A stretch of DNA of 64,000 nucleotides from Xestospongia muta. Taxonomy: Eukaryota; Porifera; Demospongiae; Haplosclerida; Petrosiidae. Below are positions 48,721 through 61,099 of the stretch, in pieces (position 1 is the stretch's first letter; every line of letters begins with the position of its first letter). The notes beneath the pieces are model-generated. The model did not search any database. It was not told the origin of the DNA and was given only the letters and a program-made list of their open reading frames with translations. The DNA is taken from contig OY848918.1 of NCBI GenBank assembly GCA_963693285.1, positions 17,452,067 through 17,516,066 of the forward strand, read 5' to 3'. The position numbers and the translations under genes are program-made.

Positions 48721-49399
48721 TCAAGAGTTATATTAGGTAAAGTTTGACCAAGCTGCTAATAATATCTGTACAATAGAGCAAAGACAAGTGAACATATATG
48801 AACAATAGTCAATATTAAAAATCTACATTAAGATCTTTGCTTACTAACCACATCCTTAAGAATATTGTGAATTCAGCATTTGTATACTGAGATTAAAATG
48901 CTACACTACATACAAAATAACAGAACATTAATTAATAATAATGTATTACTGAAGCTGTTTAATCTAATTCACATTGTAAGTGACCTGAAGGCATAATGAC
49001 AAAAAAATGTTAATGTTTACTAAGACTCCATTATCAAAGCTTACTTAGATATGACAACAACATAACAACAATAATAGTAAGACTTCCTTACATTTGTACA
49101 AGCCCAGATGAAATTGATCCATAGGAGCAACCAGTTGATGCAGGCGGTCTTACTGGCTTGCTGCTTTGAGAAAAATGACCTTTCCGCAGCAAGAGGTATC
49201 CATGTATTGACCTTTTCTCTCTGTCTATATAGGTCTTGGTAACTCAATGACTCGTTCTTGTTCACAACCGGTAGTAAGCAGCTGGAGGGTTTGATGCCAC
49301 GATGCATTCTATTTAAGCGAAAATATCTAACACAATCATCAATAATAATAATTATTATTTTAATTATTATATATAGTCTAGTACTAATATCTAACAAAC

Positions 49400-49841
49400 G
49401 TAAAATTTGCTCTTTTTGTGCCGGAGGAGCTGGCTCCTACATCTTTTAATAGACACTTATACGACAAATTTGGAGCTGTACGTCCTGGTAAGAGACTAGG
49501 TATCCATTTAAGTGATCAAGGATCAACACAAGATGTAGTGAACATCAATTCACCAAAAATTAGATTCAAGTTTTGACATAACTACAAGTGGTGAAGAGCT
49601 TGCGAAATCATCTCAACGTGCTAACAATTATATCCTGTCAGATTATATGAAGGTCAATGAAGAATATTCTGACAGCAGATCTAACTGTTGTAATTCTACA
49701 ACAAGTTTGAATGTTGAAATTTCGGATGAGAATAAATTAGAAGAGGAAAATAAAGGAGATGATGTATCTACTACAGTAATGAATGTTTTGTTTGGTATAT
49801 CATTGGTAAAGCATATAGGTTATTATATATATCTATTGTAA
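49400..49841 (+). pseudogene. Acidic-tail ORF, copy B
   Basis: 58 codons (49400-49576) encode VPEELAPTSFNRHLYDKFGA then RPGKRLGIHLSDQGSTQDVV. In the next frame (from 49568) SFDITTSGEELAKSSQ leads into NNYILSDYMKVNEE and EISDENKLEEENKGDDVS, ending at 49841. A single-base indel separates the halves, which suggests one ancestral protein. Closer to the ankyrin exon 8 sequence than copy A in several places (YSDSRSN). Confidence 0.6.
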
Positions 49842-51302
49842 ATAATTACATTATACCTAACCAAACATAAAAGAAACATAAACAAAATGATTCACTTTGA
49901 GTTTCGTCATGAAATTATTCAAGACCTGACAAGACAACTCCAAATGTTGTATTCTCTACCAATGTCAACAACAAAGTTCATAGAGATTGGATGACACACT
50001 ATAGTATCCAGAGACATGGCAAAACAGAGAGATTGTATGTTATGTACTATACTGAAGAAGGCAAAAACACCTCATTCTTGTTGTAGGTGACATATGCTCA
50101 GATAAACTAATTTTGTGTCCTACCAACTGCTTTCAGTTATATCATACTTGTAAAAACTACAGGTTTTAGCAATTATGGTAATTGTAATGACCTTTTTCAG
50201 TCTTTTAATGTTATTTAAAACAGCTAATCAAAACTCCTTCTTATTACAAATGGTATAATACTGAACATCTAGAACTATCTGATATTGAATATGTATATGT
50301 TATAATTTCAGTTGGCATTGTAAAGCTGATCAGCATTAGTTAAACGGAAGTTCGAGAATTAATTAAAATATTAGAAAGTGCAAATATTATCATTGTAGAT
50401 GGACAAGTAATAATATTTTGACTGTAAAACAATCTTAAGATTATGTTAAAGGGGGTTGGTGTAAAATACTGTATTTTATCAATTAAAAGAATGAAGAATT
50501 AGGATGGCAAAGTCATTCACCATTAATTGTGAAAATTTTATAGATTGTTGAGAAAACAATTTGCAGCCTGTGATAGGTGTACACTGTCAATTTGTTCTGC
50601 CCTCGTTTTGTCTATGAAGAACTAAGTAATTATAATTTACATACATCATTTTGTAGTTATGGTAGCTTACATTTAGAATAAAATTATTTTGCTAAGAAAT
50701 ATATATCACCAGCAACTTTTCTTAGGAAAGACAAACCCTGATAAGCACATTAATTTTTTTTTCTAAAAAATTGAAGTTAAACACTTTTATAACTTTTCTG
50801 TTTCACTTTTTTTTGTCTTTGATCTAGTAATAATTTTAAGTTTTATTCTTTAGTATTAATTTAAGTATGACTTTATGCCACTTCTTTGTATAATATATGC
50901 TTTCTGTCATACACTAGTTTAGATTGCATGCAGATTCCTATATTAACTTCTTATATTTCATTGTAGTTTATTTTGAATTTACATTTTCTTTAAATACAAT
51001 AAAATAGCTTTAAAAGTGATGTGAACAGAATATGGTTTTAAAGACTAAATCATCAATTTCTTTCACACCTTCAACAGTTGTAACAGAAGGAACACCATCT
51101 AGCGTCAATATCCAGTGCAGCTTTCAGCACAATTCAAACACACAATTTCCACCTTTTACCAAAGTTTGTCATGGAGCCAAAGTCTACTAAATAACTACTA
51201 AGCTAACGCTGTAGACGTTCTTCAGAAACACCTATAAACTTCTATAGTAATTCACCTATCTACTATAGAATTTGAACAATTGTCTTGACAATAAAGAATT
51301 CC

Positions 51303-51356
51303 TTAAATAATCTATTTATCATAATTATATCATAATTATGATAAATAGATTATTTA
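51303..51356. repeat. 54-bp hairpin in a B-specific insertion
   Basis: AAATAATCTATTTATCATAA... is followed by its inverted copy ...ATGATAAATAGATTATTT around a very short centre. It is within DNA that block A lacks (about 51205-51400). Confidence 0.8.
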
Positions 51357-51758
51357 CGAATGTTAATGCAAGGTCCATTTATTTATCATATTAATTAAAC
51401 ATTTACAACTCATCAATCCATACTTATAGCTAATGTAACATATAAATTTATGAAAAGTGTTGTGCAAAGGAACACTTTAAAATATTTTAATTACTTTGTA
51501 ATTACCATATGATAAGAATCAGAAGAATGAGAGGAATATGAATATGTATTTGAATTAACCTACTAATAATTCCAAAATGAATAAATCAATCTACAGAATG
51601 ATTACTACTGAACTGACATTATGATGTAACAACATTATCTTCAAAATCAATTATTAGGTGCCACTACAATTATGAGTTTTAAAGTTAACCATATATTAAT
51701 TTACATTTTATCTTCAAAATATGGATCTCTTGTTTGTAATTTAAATTAAATATAAATG

Positions 51759-51991
51759 TAGCCTGATATCCAATAAGGGACCACTTCAAAATAAGCAAAT
51801 AAAAACACTTGCATGTCTGTGGGCTTTTTAAAAAATACAATGTTTACTAAATTTTGCATTCAAGTTATCTATTACTTTGAAACTGAGATATAACATAATA
51901 AATGTCCATTGAAATGTATGGTTGTGTACACAACAACTGTATGTTTTTGAGATGTTTTAATGGAAGTGGTCTCTTTTGCAAATCAGGTCAC
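51759..51991. mobile_element. 233-bp MITE with AAATG target duplication
   Basis: Ends are imperfect inverted repeats (TAGCCTGATATCCAATAAGG then GACCACTTC; inverted right end GTGACCTGATTTGCAAAAGA then GACCACTTC). AAATG flanks both sides (51754-51758, 51992-51996). Block A has the empty site with one AAATG (ATATAAATGAATAC, about 5412). No coding. Confidence 0.85.
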
Positions 51992-52829
51992 AAATGAATG
52001 CATATAGAAGAGTCATACAACATTAGTCATGGAGGTTTATAAAAATAGTTGATGAAATTATTTCTTACATGATAGGCCACATTTTAATTGTTTTACTGTC
52101 TTTGTTATCTTTCCTCTAACAATAAGGAAAGGAAATGTGATTATTTAAATTCTTTTTGATCAGTACTAATGTAGACTAATGTACATAAACAAAATGTTAG
52201 TTTACTACTGACCAAACATGACATAAAATTGATATTGTTATCAAGAATATTGCTTACTGTTGGTCCATGAGGAAGTGATGAACTTAATTACATATACTGC
52301 TTGCATGTAACTGGCTATTAGAGATCTATAGATAGTGTATAGTGTAAATATCATGTTGGTACATCCTGTGTATGGGTGCTTATTATTTCTTAGATTTTAC
52401 AACCAATCACATCAATATACAGCAAACAGTGCTCATGTAAAACTAAATGTGTGTCCAACAGCAAGGCCAAAGTAAGGTCCTAACAAGTACATATAGATAT
52501 GTGTATATTTCGTTCACTAAGAATACAGCAGGTTTACTATTTACAAATTATATAATGATAGGTCTAATAAGAAGCAATAGTAAAACCATGTAGAGTTATA
52601 AGATTACCCATTTACACTGATATACATAGAAATAACTATTAACTATTGCTTATTTTGTTGAAATTTAACTTTTTCTTTCTTATCAATTGCCTTTATTGGC
52701 ATGTCTAAAGTAATAGCTAATACATCATATAAGATCTAGGAACAGTCCAAATTTTTTTTTCTTCTTTAACATAAATTCAATAAAATGATGTTGATCCTCA
52801 GTTACATGACTCAATAAGAATGAGAAACT

Positions 52830-53152
52830 ATGACAGATAATGAACTAACTCCTGCTTCATGGGATAATATTCTTGATATCGTAGAAGGACCTTTTCAGAA
52901 GAGAGTTCTTGCTCTTGATATTCGTCAAAAACTTAAAATAAGTAAGCAGTTCACTTGACAGTAGTTAATGTAAACCATGAATTCAATGAAATTGGTCACT
53001 GTTACATTTTCATCCTTTCTCGTGTTCGTACCACAAGTATAATGATTGTTGTTAATTAATTGTTATGAAGAAGTGTTCAAAACTTGTATATATATTGTCA
53101 TTATCTTGTTTCTGTCTTCACAGATGAAGGGACTACACCTCCTACATCTTAA
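52830..53152 (+). CDS. Small two-exon gene, 46 codons, unknown function
   Basis: Exon 1 (52830-52941) encodes MTDNELTPASWDNILDIVEG and a basic helix ending QKLKI. Donor AATAA|GTAAGC. Exon 2 (53124-53152), after acceptor TTCACAG, continues in phase as NEGTTPPTS and a TAA. An AATAAA lies 65 nt past the stop. Conservation of exon 1 with block A (6238-6349), substitutions without frame loss, and a clean splice support a short gene or the 3' end of a longer one. No domain recognised. Confidence 0.5.
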
Positions 53153-53159
53153 AGAAATA

Positions 53160-56100
53160 CAACTCTGACCTGAGGTAAAGACATTATATAGAATTGCTAG
53201 TGAAATTCACTCTCCAATAAATAGAATGTTTCATGTAGTCCAACTTGGAACTAGTACATGTATTAGGTCTAAGTTGTATTTGTATGTAATGGACATGAAC
53301 TGTAATATGAAGTGATTTGTATAGTCATATCATAAATAGCTTTAATTGGTTAGCCTTTGATACAACATTTTCCTTTAGATGACAGATAATTCTACTTTCC
53401 TTATCATCAGTAACATTATTAATGATTATTAGACATTGTTTATTAAAACTTTTTGTGATAACATTAATTTTTTCTATATACTTTGTTTTTGGTGTATTTT
53501 CACATTATTTTTTTATTTAGCTATTTGACTTTCTTTTAAAAAGTAGTTTAAAATTGAAGCTAGTAATGATTCAATGAAACCATGATGTTAGCATTGTACA
53601 ATTATTTTATCTGACAGAGTTTTTGACACGTATTTTTAAAGTGGACAGAATCATAAGATAAAAAATTATCAATTACTTATAGTAAAACTGGAGTATGGTA
53701 TACACATTCACTTCATTTTACATGTACTGTATAAATTGTTAGACAAGTCAGTCAAGGAGACTTTCTGCTTTGGCTGTACATCTTTGAAAGTACCATATCA
53801 TACTACATTTTAACTTTCATCATTTATTAGAGTTTATAATAAATCAACTTGTTTGGACCTGATAAAATAGTTTACATGTCTACTTTACTACATGGAGATA
53901 CTCTATTCTGATTGTACTCATCTATCAAACATATCATCTTTGAAGCATATATTCGACTATTTGGTTAAGAAATTAATTTCATTGCAAGCTGATTCATTTG
54001 AGAAACGTCATTAACATTTTTTTCGAATATAGCACGTTAGTCCAAACAGTAGTGAAGGACAGCTAACATAACATTTAATAACGAAATAAACGTGTGATTG
54101 TATAAAAACTTTTATTGTTTTATGGACATTATAATACTTTGCATGATTTTGGAAATGGAACTGTTTGTAAAATTTATGGCCACAAAAAAGAAAGCAGTAA
54201 GTGTGTAAGTTACTATAGTGACAAACATTTAATCAATCACACCAGTTCAGGTTGTATTAGTGTGAGCTCTTAAGACTTGTCAGGTCAGCTGTCTCAAAGA
54301 TATTGACAATAACCTAAAGTAGCATAAACAAAATTATATGCTTCATTCTCACTATAATGAGGTTGGTTCAACAAGTGGCTAAAAAATATGAAAAGCCTAC
54401 TGGCAGCAAAAAGAATAAGAGCTGTAAAGCACTAATCCAGCATACCATCATCAAAGATGATCTCATACAGCTTGTTAAATTTATCCAATTCTTTGGTATT
54501 TTATGTATATATATAAATGTGTCAGTATATATATTTAATAATTCAATTTTTGGAAAGAAGCAAATATGGCATTTCTGATGAGCATTGCCACATTCTTTCT
54601 ATATATAAATATTTAACAATAACTACTCCTACGAACATTACAATTACTTCAGGGAGTTCATTAACTTCTTACTATTTCTGATTTTACTTTAATTTACTGA
54701 TAATTTAAAAATCAAGTAAAATAATTCAAGGTGAAGTATATACCTGAGAACACCACATCATACAGAGGTATTTACAATACTGGGCAGTGGTATTGTTGAG
54801 GCTTCTGAAGAGACTATAGAAGGTGGAAGATGCATTAATGAAGACATATCTCTTTGTAAGAGAAACTAAGCAGCATCCCACAGATCTAGATGAAGCATTA
54901 CCTACTGATGTACAAGTCAAAACAGACACATATTGTACAATTACTACACTTTGTTTAGTTATGGAATGTGATACACTTTTTTGGAGAGGGATAGAGTGAG
55001 TGATACTATTTTATTACAAAGAGAGAGTCCTCTGTATTCAATTGTTGACATTGACTCCTAGTAGAATTGTAATGGTGAAAAGAGAATGCACTGGTACTAG
55101 GACTATTTCTATAGGAATCATACCCACATCCAATATTAAAAAAGTAAGAAATTTTCAAATTTTCAATTGTATCTACTGTTCTCCCATCTAGTGTATCCTT
55201 GACAACAATAGTAATAGATTGACTAACCTTCTTGTACTGCAATGTCAGCACATTCATCAACAACATCTACTGTAATTATGGTATGACTGAATAGTTTGTG
55301 TTATTGTATCAGCTAAAGGAGAGACAACCAAAGAACACAGTTCATGAATCAAAGATCTACAAAATGGTTGAGTCTTATAATAAGACACCATTGACTCTGG
55401 TCAGACAATCCCTATATATGAACTACTTGGCAGTAACTCATCATATAACTTTATTGTTGCTAATTTTTTGGTGTTATATTTTGTTGTTGTTGGAATAGTG
55501 TAATTGCAAGTTCAGAAAAGGGAGAAGCTGTGATTGTTACTGTATAGTTATCCCATCAGATTATGAGAAAAGCTCCAATCTTCAAGATTAAATGAAGTCA
55601 CATACTGTCCTTAGAAAAACCTTAAGTTGCAGGTTTTCTCATAAAATTTTAAAAGTTTGTGATTTTAGAAAATGACAGACACTTGTAACTATTTTAAGAA
55701 GATGTATGCATTCACACAGTGGCAATTTAATGTGCTATTTAATTATAATATTCGTAGAGAAATTGAGAATAGCATGTGCTTTAGTAGACAGATCTAGAGT
55801 AGACGAAACAGGATGTTTCCAATAATGTGCCACCATAGATAATATAAAATTTCTACAATGCAATCTGTAATCATAATTGACTAATGGTTTTAAAGCAGGC
55901 CATGACATATATACTTATCTACATTTTCAGCAAAAATTCTCATAAAAACTATGTTTTACTGGTAGTCTATCATTTTGCAATATCCTTTTAGCTTTCATAT
56001 TAGTAGAATGAATTGAGATAGTGTGTCCTTAATGACTCCAGTTAGCATACCATTAATACAAGGACAATGATATACATATTTAATTTAAAGAGCTAATTTG

Positions 56101-57020
56101 TTTTTCATTATAACCTAGAAACATTCTAACACTTACTATCATCATAATAAATATTGAAAGGTACATCACTGCTTTGTTAGGAGTTTTTTATTGCCTTTTT
56201 AGAGAAACATTTCTCACTAGTTCCCTCTAATGTCACTATATCCAATACATATAAAAATGATATATCATAAAACCTACCACAATGCTAAAGCATACTTTAA
56301 GTCTGTTATCAATATGTAAACTTTTAAGCAATATTTCATTCACAAAATTGCCAAAGTCTTTGTAAATACAATAACGATGTTGTAGACGTAGACTTTTGGA
56401 GTTGGGAAATCCTGGAAGCAGTCAACATGAGTAATTACTAGATAAAATCAATAAGTGGTATCTGATGGATACCTAGACACTACAAAATCAAAGCAACAAT
56501 ATAGCCAAAACAATTTATGAAACTAAAACTATTGAATCCTGTGTATGTAACTGTATTTACTATCATCAATGGAGTTTTGATTACATCAAGAATTAATAAA
56601 ATACATTCAAGGAGATGCAATGTGATAACAAATTAAACATTAAATGAATATATAAAAATAGTAACTTAATGGTTACCAGTATATTGCCTCCATGTATAAC
56701 AACTGGAGTGTAACACAAAGAAATAATAAGAGAAAATTAAATTTTACATAACTTTATAACATAAATTATTGTGTCACCGAAAGAAATATGTATATACCCC
56801 ATTAGTACATGTATTGTATAACAAACAATGTATATTACATGTTGTAATACACATATTGTTTATATGATTCATTACTACCATTCACAAAAGTGGATTTAAA
56901 TGTGATAGAACTTTAGCGACAGACAGGACTTTTTGTGTGATATGTAATATAACTGATCTCATATATCTTTGATTTGTAATTACATAACTGCTTTTACATA
57001 CAGTCATTGTAATGTTTGTT
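53160..57020. other. AT-rich DNA with weak ORFs only
   Basis: About 54030-54310 resembles 14515-14780. The plus ORF at 54357-54578 (MRLVQQVAKKYEKPTGSKKN ... IIKDDLIQLVKFIQFFG) and the minus ORFs at 55006-55266 (KKVSQSITIVVKDTLDGRT, DTIENLKISYFFNIGCGYDS) and 54726-54929 have plausible composition. No splice structure or family supports them, so they may be fragments of a decayed gene. Confidence 0.35.
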
Positions 57021-57025
57021 TGATG

Positions 57026-57307
57026 ACTAAGTTTTCTAAGTATGTTATTCAAGTGTTTTTATAATATAAAATGGTAATAGTATGCTGTTATATAACTGAA
57101 TACAATTAGTGATTACAACATAAGAAATGTAATCATCAAAAATAGAAGCAATAATGGAGTTCTCTACAGTGGGGTAATTTTTGCCATGTACTAGTTTACT
57201 ATTGTTTATTGCAGCCCAATCGTACAAAGGATGACTATGATATGAATTACAAGATAAGACAACTCCTTGCCTTAGTAGTAAAGGCCTTCCAGTCAGTGTA
57301 CATCCCT
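57026..57307 (+). pseudogene. piggyBac copy 2 fragment, 5' piece
   Basis: Duplicates 59396-59850: same flank (TTCTAAGTATGTTATT, AGTGGGGTAATTTTTGCCAT), then an internal deletion joining TATTG to CAGCCCAATCGTACAAAGGA, then RTKDDYDMNYKIRQ and VVKAFQSVYI. It stops abruptly at about 57307 where piggyBac copy 1 begins in the opposite direction. Confidence 0.7.
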
Positions 57308-59389
57308 AATCAATTTACTACAACAACTTCCAACATCCAAAAATATATTTTACGCCACCACTTCAGCGATTTATGCAGGAAACTATAGTAGGACATCAAC
57401 TGATCCAGTTTGTCTACACCCAGCATGTGATTGTTATAGTCAACCACCACTACTGGTTTTTTCCTGAAATTTAGAAGTACGCCTAGTAAGTATACAAAAC
57501 AATAAAAAAAAATAATAATATAATAACAATAATAATAATAACAATTATATATAATATATAACAATTATATGTAATCCTTACAACTTACTGGGACTGAACT
57601 TGCATCATTCCTGCTTTGTGTTTTGTAGACAATATTGTCAGTCCAGGACAGGCACAAAATTTTGCCTGAATGATATGCTTCTACTGTACCCCTTGGTTTC
57701 TTGGCCTTTGATTTCACAGCCAGTGGAAGTCCTTTTCTATTGGACATTACAGTACCTAATTGAAAGTAATAGTATATTTGGTAAGATATAGATAAGCTAC
57801 CTGTTACAGTAACTCCAATAGTTGAGGACTACTATAAAATCTGTCTATGTATAGATCATACCCCCTATGATGAAGGTCATGTAAAAGGCTTAGAACAACT
57901 CTAGTATTGTGTTGTAGATCCTCTCTAACTAGTTCAGTCTCTTTACCATAGTATATGACAACGTTATGCACGTACCCTGACTTGCTGTCAACTAAGACAT
58001 ATGCCTTTATTCCCCAAGGGTGTGGTTTCCCCTTTAGGTATTAAAGGCAAGCAACTCTTCCCTTGAATGCTATAATTGATTCATCTATTGCTATATGTTT
58101 TCTTGGTTTGTATACTGGTCTAATTGTTGGGAGTAATAAATCAAGAAAAAGTTGGATTTTCCCTTTTTTGTGCTGCCATCTTTTTCTCCAGCATGTAACA
58201 TACCATATATTTGAAAAATCTGTTTCTGGAGAATACAGAATGAAAGAAAGGGAAGTTAGTGGTGATATCAGTACTCCAGTAATCTTTTAGGTCTGGAATT
58301 TTTACTATTCCCATATTTAGGATGGTAGCTATAAAATCTTTCGTTTCTTTAACAGTTACAGGTTTCCATAACTACTAATTTTCTTCATAGCATACTCATT
58401 TGTGTTCTTTGTAAGGAAATCCAACACAACTTTGCTGAAAAACAGAGAAAAGCACTGCAAAGGAAACTGACAAGATCTATCCACAGTGCTCCCACACGTT
58501 TCATCTTGTAAGGTATTGCCCTGATTCTAGATCGTCTGTAATCATAATATACATTTTGTTAGGAAATAAAATCTAACATGAAGAAATTACCGCCCAATCA
58601 AAATTGATATCTTGTGTTGTGGATTCTCTTCTACCACGTCCTTGTAAACCACGTCCACCAGTTGCATCACGTCTTCTTCTAGGATCTACATTCCTATACT
58701 AGTATCAGAACTACTTTGTTGATCAGTGTCACTTTCCCTAAGTATACCATGACCTCTACCATCTGTACCATGTCCTCTGCCACAACCTCTAACAGTACCA
58801 TGTCCTGCTCATGTTCTAATTGTACCATGTTTACCACACCCTCTAACACATGACTGCTCATAACTATTGCCAGTGTCATTCTCAATATCACCAGCTTCAT
58901 TACTGCTACTATCGTATCCAGTGCATTCTCCAAAACTATTATCTAAAACATCGTCTTCATTGTACTCCAGGTCATCCCAAATCGTCTCTTCCAAAAACGT
59001 ATTATCTATATCACTGTCACTTTCTTCATCTTCTCCATATTCCATGTTTAGTCCTACATCTAGCTCTTCATCCTAAATTTCCAGAATTTGTTCAGTTGTA
59101 ATTCTGCATGCCATGTTGTTTACTGATTGGTATTGATACAAGCAGCCTCTCCTCTATGCGGGTTTATTAATTAATAATTATTAATTAATATTAATGAATA
59201 TTAATAAAATGACGAATGATAAATATGCAGTTTAAACTAAGGTAAGTAATATAAAATAGCAAATTATTATCTTGTCACAAATGTGTGACATTGGTCTCAG
59301 GATGAAAACTTGCCGGTCACATATTTGTGACATTGGTCTCACACAGATGGTAGTAGCGTCACAAATATGTGACAATGGTCCTGTAAGGG
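57308..59389 (-). pseudogene. piggyBac transposase copy 1 (decayed)
   Basis: Minus-strand order: MACRITTEQILEI (ATG at 59114), an acidic N-terminus (EYGEDEESDSDIDNTFLEET), KDFIATILNMGIVKIPDLKD, AIDESIIAFKGR, HPWGIKAYVLVDSKSGYVHN, YDLYIDRFYSSPQLLELL, MSNRKGLPLAVKSKAKKPRG then GKILCLSWTD, and VVDYNNHMLGVDKLDQLMSY then KSLKWWRKIYFWMLE. These are the signature blocks of piggyBac DDD transposases, with the Asp-bearing VLVDSKSG and YIDRFY motifs visible. Stops and frame changes occur throughout. The C-terminal zinc-finger tail is missing at the 57308 junction. Confidence 0.88.
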
Positions 59390-59393
59390 TTAA
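59272..59393 (-). repeat. piggyBac terminal region with palindromic subterminal repeats
   Basis: On the minus strand the element begins TTAA then CCCTTACAGGACC, the TTAA target and CCC start of piggyBac ends. Three 16-bp near-palindromes (GTCACAAATGTGTGAC, GTCACATATTTGTGAC, GTCACAAATATGTGAC) follow, each next to TTGGTCTC or a variant. Such subterminal repeats are plausible transposase-binding sites. Confidence 0.7.
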
Positions 59394-61081
59394 GATTTCT
59401 AAGTATGTTATTGAAGTGTTTTTATAATATAAAATGGTAATAATATGCTGTTATATAACTGAATAGAATTAGTGATTACAGCATAAGAAATGTAATCATC
59501 AAAAATAGAAGCAATAATAGGGTTCCTTACAGTGGGGTAATTTTTGCCATGTACTAGTTTGCTATTGTTTACACATAATACATATAAATATATGCTTATA
59601 CATATTTACATCTAAGTTTATGCAAGAAGTTTTGTATAGCAGATCTTACTAGAGTATCAAATGGCCATTTTATAATGAAAGCTTCAGTGCCATTATGTCT
59701 GGAAGAACATTTGAACAGTTGATGAAGTTTTTCTATCTCAACGATGCAGAGAAGCAGACGAATCGTACCAAGGATGACTATGATATGATTTACAAGATAA
59801 GACAACTTACTTTAGTAGTAAAGGCGTTTCAGTCCGTGTACATCAATAATCAGGAACTATCTGCTGATGATAGCATAATAGGATATAAGGACAGGCTTTC
59901 ATAGATTCAGTATATGCCTAATAAAACCACAAAATGGGCTATCAAAGCATGGGTATTACCTGATGTCAAAAATAGTTATGTGTACAATTTCAAGTTATAT
60001 AAAGGTACATCTATACATTACTATGAACAATAATACTGATGTTACTAAGGAAAGAAAAAGATGTTCTGTTAAGAAAGGCATTGCTCACTGTGTAGTCATG
60101 GAACTAGTATCACCTCTCTCTAACATAGGTTACATAGTGTACATTGATAAATACTACTCATCATCTACCCCTTTCTTGGACCTGAAACAGAAAGGATTTG
60201 AGGCTTGTAGGAGAGTAAGAAGGATAGGAAGGGACTTAGTGAGAGATTCAAGACAACAGTTTTAGCCAAAGGTAATAATATAAACAAACAATCAATTACT
60301 TTACCACTGTATAGGTGAAGTATACAGTGATATCACTGATGATGGTAGCATAATATGTTTAAAGTGGAAAGACAAGAGAATGGTACACATGATATCTACA
60401 TTCCACATAATGATATGATATAAAAACAATGCAGAACAAGAGTACTTACAGAAGGAGTTGAGACAGTAAAGAAACTGGTCATGATAGATGATTACAACTT
60501 GCATATAGGAGGTGTCAATAAGTCTGATCAGTTGGTGCTATACTATGGATATTGTCATAGATCTTGAAAGTGGTGAAAGAGAGTATTCTTTCATTTACTT
60601 CACCAAAGTATTATAAATGTCTGCATCTTGTATAATACTGTGGCTGAGAAAGTCTTACACATTTAGACTTTCATCTCTCCTTAGCTGCAAGTCTACTAAA
60701 AGGCCATTAGCATCCTGTTTATAGGAAATATGTAGCACCAACAAGAGTTCTCCCTATGAGACTAAGAGAGGAGGTGTTTCCTGAGCCAATTAGAAAGGAG
60801 ACACCACCTGGAGGTCACCCACGTTGTGAAGTTTGCCAAGCTAGATGAAAAAAGATCCTAGACACAATTTCATTGTAAAATCTACAAAACACTACTACAC
60901 ATTCATTCATGCTTTGAAATATACCGCAAAATGTTACAGTATAAAAGTTAATAGTATACGCATTCAAAAGTATTGCACTATCCTACACTTATCACTCTGT
61001 CAGAGTTTATCACAGTCATATAAATATAATGAAATAATACCAGCTGCATACCATAAGTTCTATCATATTAATATAAATTAT
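59394..61081 (+). pseudogene. piggyBac transposase copy 2 (decayed, plus strand)
   Basis: Plus-strand segments: MSGRTFEQLMKFFYLNDAEK, DYDMIYKIRQLTLVVKAFQS then LSADDSIIGYKDRLS, WAIKAWVLPDVKNSYVYNFK, YIVYIDKYYSSSTPFLDLKQ then KGFEACRRV, SIICLKWKDKRMVHMISTF, YNLHIGGVNKSDQLVLYYGY, and a C-terminal GGHPRCEVCQAR. A different piggyBac subfamily from copy 1, with stops after DRLS, after DSRQQF and elsewhere. The 80-codon ORF at 60845-61087 follows the cysteine motif and may be its tail. The right terminal repeat was not identified. Confidence 0.85.
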
Positions 61082-61099
61082 AGATGATTTTCCAGCAGT

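Larger units (their letters stand above)
50000..52829. other. Non-coding part of block B
   Basis: No gene supported. Matches 4000-6237 of block A apart from the insertions listed. Confidence 0.6.
46990..52985. repeat. Dispersed duplication, block B
   Basis: Matches block A (1985-6360) in order and orientation, interrupted by an insertion at about 47336-48513, a ~190-bp insertion near 51205-51400 and a MITE at 51759-51991. Immediately to its left, 46302-46970 is a partial third copy of the block's middle (3460-4260 in A), so the copies here are joined tandemly at about 46985. Confidence 0.85.

Noticed and set aside
58850..59101. Plus ORFs rich in S, L, H and Y at 58.85-59.1 kb
   Set aside because: Complement of the acidic N-terminus of piggyBac copy 1.
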